From Nitrospirota bacterium (GTDB taxonomy: Bacteria > Nitrospirota > 9FT-COMBO-42-15 > HDB-SIOI813): a DNA stretch of 6,477 bases. Shown piece by piece: positions 4,875-6,477 of the stretch (position 1 is its first letter; every line of letters begins with the position of its first letter). A model generated the notes under the pieces. That model worked only from the letters and a program-made list of their open reading frames with translations. It made no database searches and had not been told where the DNA came from. Both the position numbers and the translations under genes were made by a program. Location of the stretch: contig JACRGZ010000003.1 of the NCBI GenBank assembly GCA_016234155.1, positions 1 through 6,477 of the forward strand. Direction: 5' to 3'.

Positions 4875-5999
4875 TTATCTCCTCCATCTTAAACGATCTC
4901 TTGGGTTTTCTTTATACATCGGGGATATCTTTCTTATAATGCCCTTGTCCTCTTCACTTATGTCCTTTGGTATAGCAATCATTATCTTTATATACTGATC
5001 ACCGCTGCCACCGCCTTTAAGATGCGGCATCCCCTTACCTTTTAATCTGAACATCTGACCTCCCTGGGTCCCTGTTGGAATAGTCATTGATGCCATCCCA
5101 TCCATAGTCGGGACTTCAATCTTTGCTCCGAGGGCCGCTTCATTGATAGTAACCGGCAGTTCACAATAGAGGTCATCTCCTTTACGCTCAAAGAATGGGT
5201 GTGAACGTATGGACAATATTAAATAAAGGTCACCTGGTTTTCCGCCCCGTATGCCTGCCCCTCCCTTTCCTGCAACCCGCACCTTTGTCCCGTTATCAAC
5301 ACCTGGCGGTATCTTTACGGATATCTGCTCAGATTTGAGGGTAGTCCCCTTACCTCCGCATAATCTGCACTTGGAAGATACTGATCCCTTACCATTGCAA
5401 TTCGGGCATGCAGTAGAGTAGCGAACAAATCCTCTTCCGCTCTCTCTTGTCCCTTTTCCTTTGCATGCAGGGCAGGTAGTCCTTGTTGCACCAGGTTCCT
5501 CACCTGTGCCATAGCAGCGATCGCATGGGCTCTCCTTCTGTATATTTATATTTGTTGAAGTGCCTGTATAGGCATTTTCAAGATCTATCTCCAGGTTATA
5601 ATATAGATCCTTTCCTGGCTCCGGTGCAGGCTGATAACCTTTACGCGTTCCAAATACGTCTCCGAACAGGTCCTCGAATATGGAACCAACCCCTCTGTCG
5701 CCTGTTGAGGTAAAATCAAAACCGCCGGTTCGCTCTGCCCATGGTTTGAAGCCCTCTCCTCCCTGGAAACCGGCATCAAATGCAGCATGACCATATGCGT
5801 CATACTGTTTCTTTTTCTCAGGGTCGCTTAATATTTCATATGCCTCGTTTACCTCTTTGAAACGCTGTTCAGACTCTTTATTATTCGGGTTAAGGTCAGG
5901 ATGGTATTTTCTTGCAAGCTTTCTGAAGGCCTTTTTTATTATTTTATCATCCGCATCCCTTTTAACACCAAGGATTTCATAATAATCTTTCTTTGCCAT
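4875..5999 (-). CDS. dnaJ: DnaJ (Hsp40), type I J-domain co-chaperone with zinc fingers
   Basis: This 374-residue protein (E. coli DnaJ 376) delivers unfolded substrates to DnaK and triggers its ATPase; with ClpB it serves disaggregation. The J domain (about 4-70) carries HPD at 33-35. A Gly/Phe-rich linker follows (about 72-120), including the FEDLFGDVFG element. Four CXXCXGXG zinc motifs follow: C159/C162, C176/C179, C198/C201 and C211/C214, all eight cysteines intact. The C-terminal substrate-binding beta domains (about 220-350) include SVKIPPGVDNGTKVRVAGKG and IPTGTQGGQMFRLKGKGMP. With zinc fingers present it is DnaJ proper and not CbpA. It is the first gene of the operon, 68 bases after mtnA on the same strand, behind its own promoter and HAIR operator. 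A modest AAGG lies nine bases before the ATG at 5999. A genome may hold a second dnaJ beside dnaK; a dnaJ paired with hspR and clpB but not dnaK suggests this could be a stress-specific copy (inference). Confidence 0.97.
   Translation of the reverse strand: MAKKDYYEILGVKRDADDKIIKKAFRKLARKYHPDLNPNNKESEQRFKEVNEAYEILSDPEKKKQYDAYGHAAFDAGFQGGEGFKPWAERTGGFDFTSTGDRGVGSIFEDLFGDVFGTRKGYQPAPEPGKDLYYNLEIDLENAYTGTSTNINIQKESPCDRCYGTGEEPGATRTTCPACKGKGTRESGRGFVRYSTACPNCNGKGSVSSKCRLCGGKGTTLKSEQISVKIPPGVDNGTKVRVAGKGGAGIRGGKPGDLYLILSIRSHPFFERKGDDLYCELPVTINEAALGAKIEVPTMDGMASMTIPTGTQGGQMFRLKGKGMPHLKGGGSGDQYIKIMIAIPKDISEEDKGIIRKISPMYKENPRDRLRWRR
4878..4885 (-). promoter_or_regulatory. hspR Shine-Dalgarno inside the last codons of dnaJ
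   Basis: GGAGGAGA on the minus strand is made by the terminal Trp-Arg-Arg codons of dnaJ. Its AGGAG core (4879-4883) lies seven bases before the hspR ATG at 4871. The dnaJ stop codon sits between the two, so translation of hspR is probably coupled to dnaJ. Confidence 0.75.
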
Positions 6000-6036
6000 T
6001 TTATATAACCTTATAAAAATATATATTGATAATTAT

Positions 6037-6065
6037 ATAATAAGACTTGAGTATCTTATAGTCAA
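6037..6065 (-). promoter_or_regulatory. Sigma70-type promoter of the dnaJ-hspR-clpB operon
   Basis: On the minus strand TTGACT (6060-6065, five of six) is followed by exactly 17 bases and TATTAT (6037-6042, five of six). The predicted start is near 6030, which gives a 5' leader of about 30 bases before dnaJ. The -35 and most of the spacer lie inside the HAIR operator, as expected for repression by blocking RNA polymerase. No CIRCE element or sigma32-type promoter is seen. Confidence 0.7.
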
Positions 6066-6066
6066 G
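6046..6066. promoter_or_regulatory. HAIR operator (HspR-associated inverted repeat)
   Basis: CTTGAGT (6046-6052), seven bases, then AGTCAAG (6060-6066). The published HAIR consensus is CTTGAGT-N7-ACTCAAG, so 13 of the 14 arm bases match and the spacing is exact. It stands ahead of an operon that encodes HspR itself, and it overlaps the -35 box. Its left edge is 47 bases from the dnaJ start; its right edge is one base from the mtnA stop codon. Confidence 0.92.
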
Positions 6067-6067
6067 G

Positions 6068-6477
6068 TTAGGAAATAGGGAAACCTATTTTATAGATATC
6101 TTCAGGTTTGAAGCAGCCCTTTTCAGTTATTATGGCAGCGATATATCGTGCAGGTGTGACATCAAAGGCAGGGTTTGATATCCTGACCTTAGATGGTGCT
6201 ATTTGTGTCTTGCCAAATATGTGGCTTACCTCAGCAGGATTCCTCTCCTCAATAGGTATATGTTCACCTGATGGAATATTAAAATCAATGGTAGAGAGAG
6301 GGGCAGCCACATAAAAGGGTATGCCATGCTCCCGTGCCAGTACTGCAACACTGTATGTCCCGATCTTATTTGCCACATCACCATTTCCTGCAATACGGTC
6401 AGCACCGACTATACACAGGTTTATCATCCCCTTTTTCATGAAATAACCGGCCATATTATCCGTAATTAGCGTGACAG
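6068..6477 (-). CDS. mtnA: Methylthioribose-1-phosphate isomerase MtnA, C-terminal part (runs off the window)
   Basis: MtnA converts 5-methylthioribose-1-phosphate to methylthioribulose-1-phosphate in the methionine salvage pathway (cytoplasm). It belongs to the eIF2B alpha/beta/delta-like fold family. The 135 visible residues begin VTLITDNMAGYFM and carry the family signature VGADRIAGNGDVANKIGTY, whose aspartate in GADR is the proposed general acid/base. Further on are IPFYVAAPLSTIDF, the IPIEERNP segment and the C-terminal FDVTPARYIAAIITEKG. The open frame continues upstream of the internal ATG at 6454 to the window edge, so that Met is not the start. The catalytic cysteine and the N-terminal two-thirds lie outside the window. 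The gene is on the same strand as dnaJ, but the HspR promoter between them gives the heat-shock genes their own start; readthrough from mtnA remains possible because no terminator hairpin is visible. Confidence 0.95.
   Translation of the reverse strand, partial: VTLITDNMAGYFMKKGMINLCIVGADRIAGNGDVANKIGTYSVAVLAREHGIPFYVAAPLSTIDFNIPSGEHIPIEERNPAEVSHIFGKTQIAPSKVRISNPAFDVTPARYIAAIITEKGCFKPEDIYKIGFPIS

Overview
The window looks like ordinary bacterial chromosome. It carries a compact heat-shock operon (dnaJ-hspR-clpB, minus strand) flanked by unrelated single genes. The coding style is moderately AT-leaning, about 43% GC in a hand-counted 60-base sample of clpB. HspR-type control through a HAIR operator and the dnaJ-hspR-clpB order fit a Gram-negative, non-enterobacterial lineage such as Nitrospirota or a deltaproteobacterium-like group. 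That placement is an inference of low confidence, because no rRNA or other marker lies here.

Layout. Bases 1-152 (+) hold the C-terminal tail of a membrane protein, probably an MFS transporter. Bases 153-275 hold nothing I can call. Around 276-316 there is a sigma70-type promoter with a palindrome over its -10 and start region. It would drive a possible 23-codon small ORF with a near-perfect Shine-Dalgarno (347-418) and then a small exported helical protein (451-876, +), which ends at a strong rho-independent terminator (898-937). Convergent to it, at 981-1736 (-), lies a class I glutamine-amidotransferase-like hydrolase (peptidase C26, PuuD-like). That gene carries an in-frame GC-rich palindromic insertion. 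A 76-bp repeat with inverted ends (1777-1852) separates it from clpB.

The heat-shock operon reads right to left: dnaJ (4875-5999), hspR (4452-4871), clpB (1858-4446). The gaps are only 3 and 5 bases, and each downstream ribosome-binding site is built into the last Arg codons of the gene before it. Ahead of dnaJ a HAIR operator (6046-6066) lies across the -35 and spacer of a good sigma70 promoter, so HspR should repress its own operon together with the disaggregase ClpB and its J-protein partner. DnaK and GrpE, which work with both, are not in the window. Upstream, bases 6068-6477 (-) are the C-terminal third of methylthioribose-1-phosphate isomerase (mtnA), which runs off the window edge and ends one base from the operator.

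I found no dramatic new system. The most rewarding points are the operator/promoter arrangement of the HspR operon, the repeat that has become part of the hydrolase protein, and the promoter/small-ORF arrangement before the exported protein, whose base composition differs from its neighbours.
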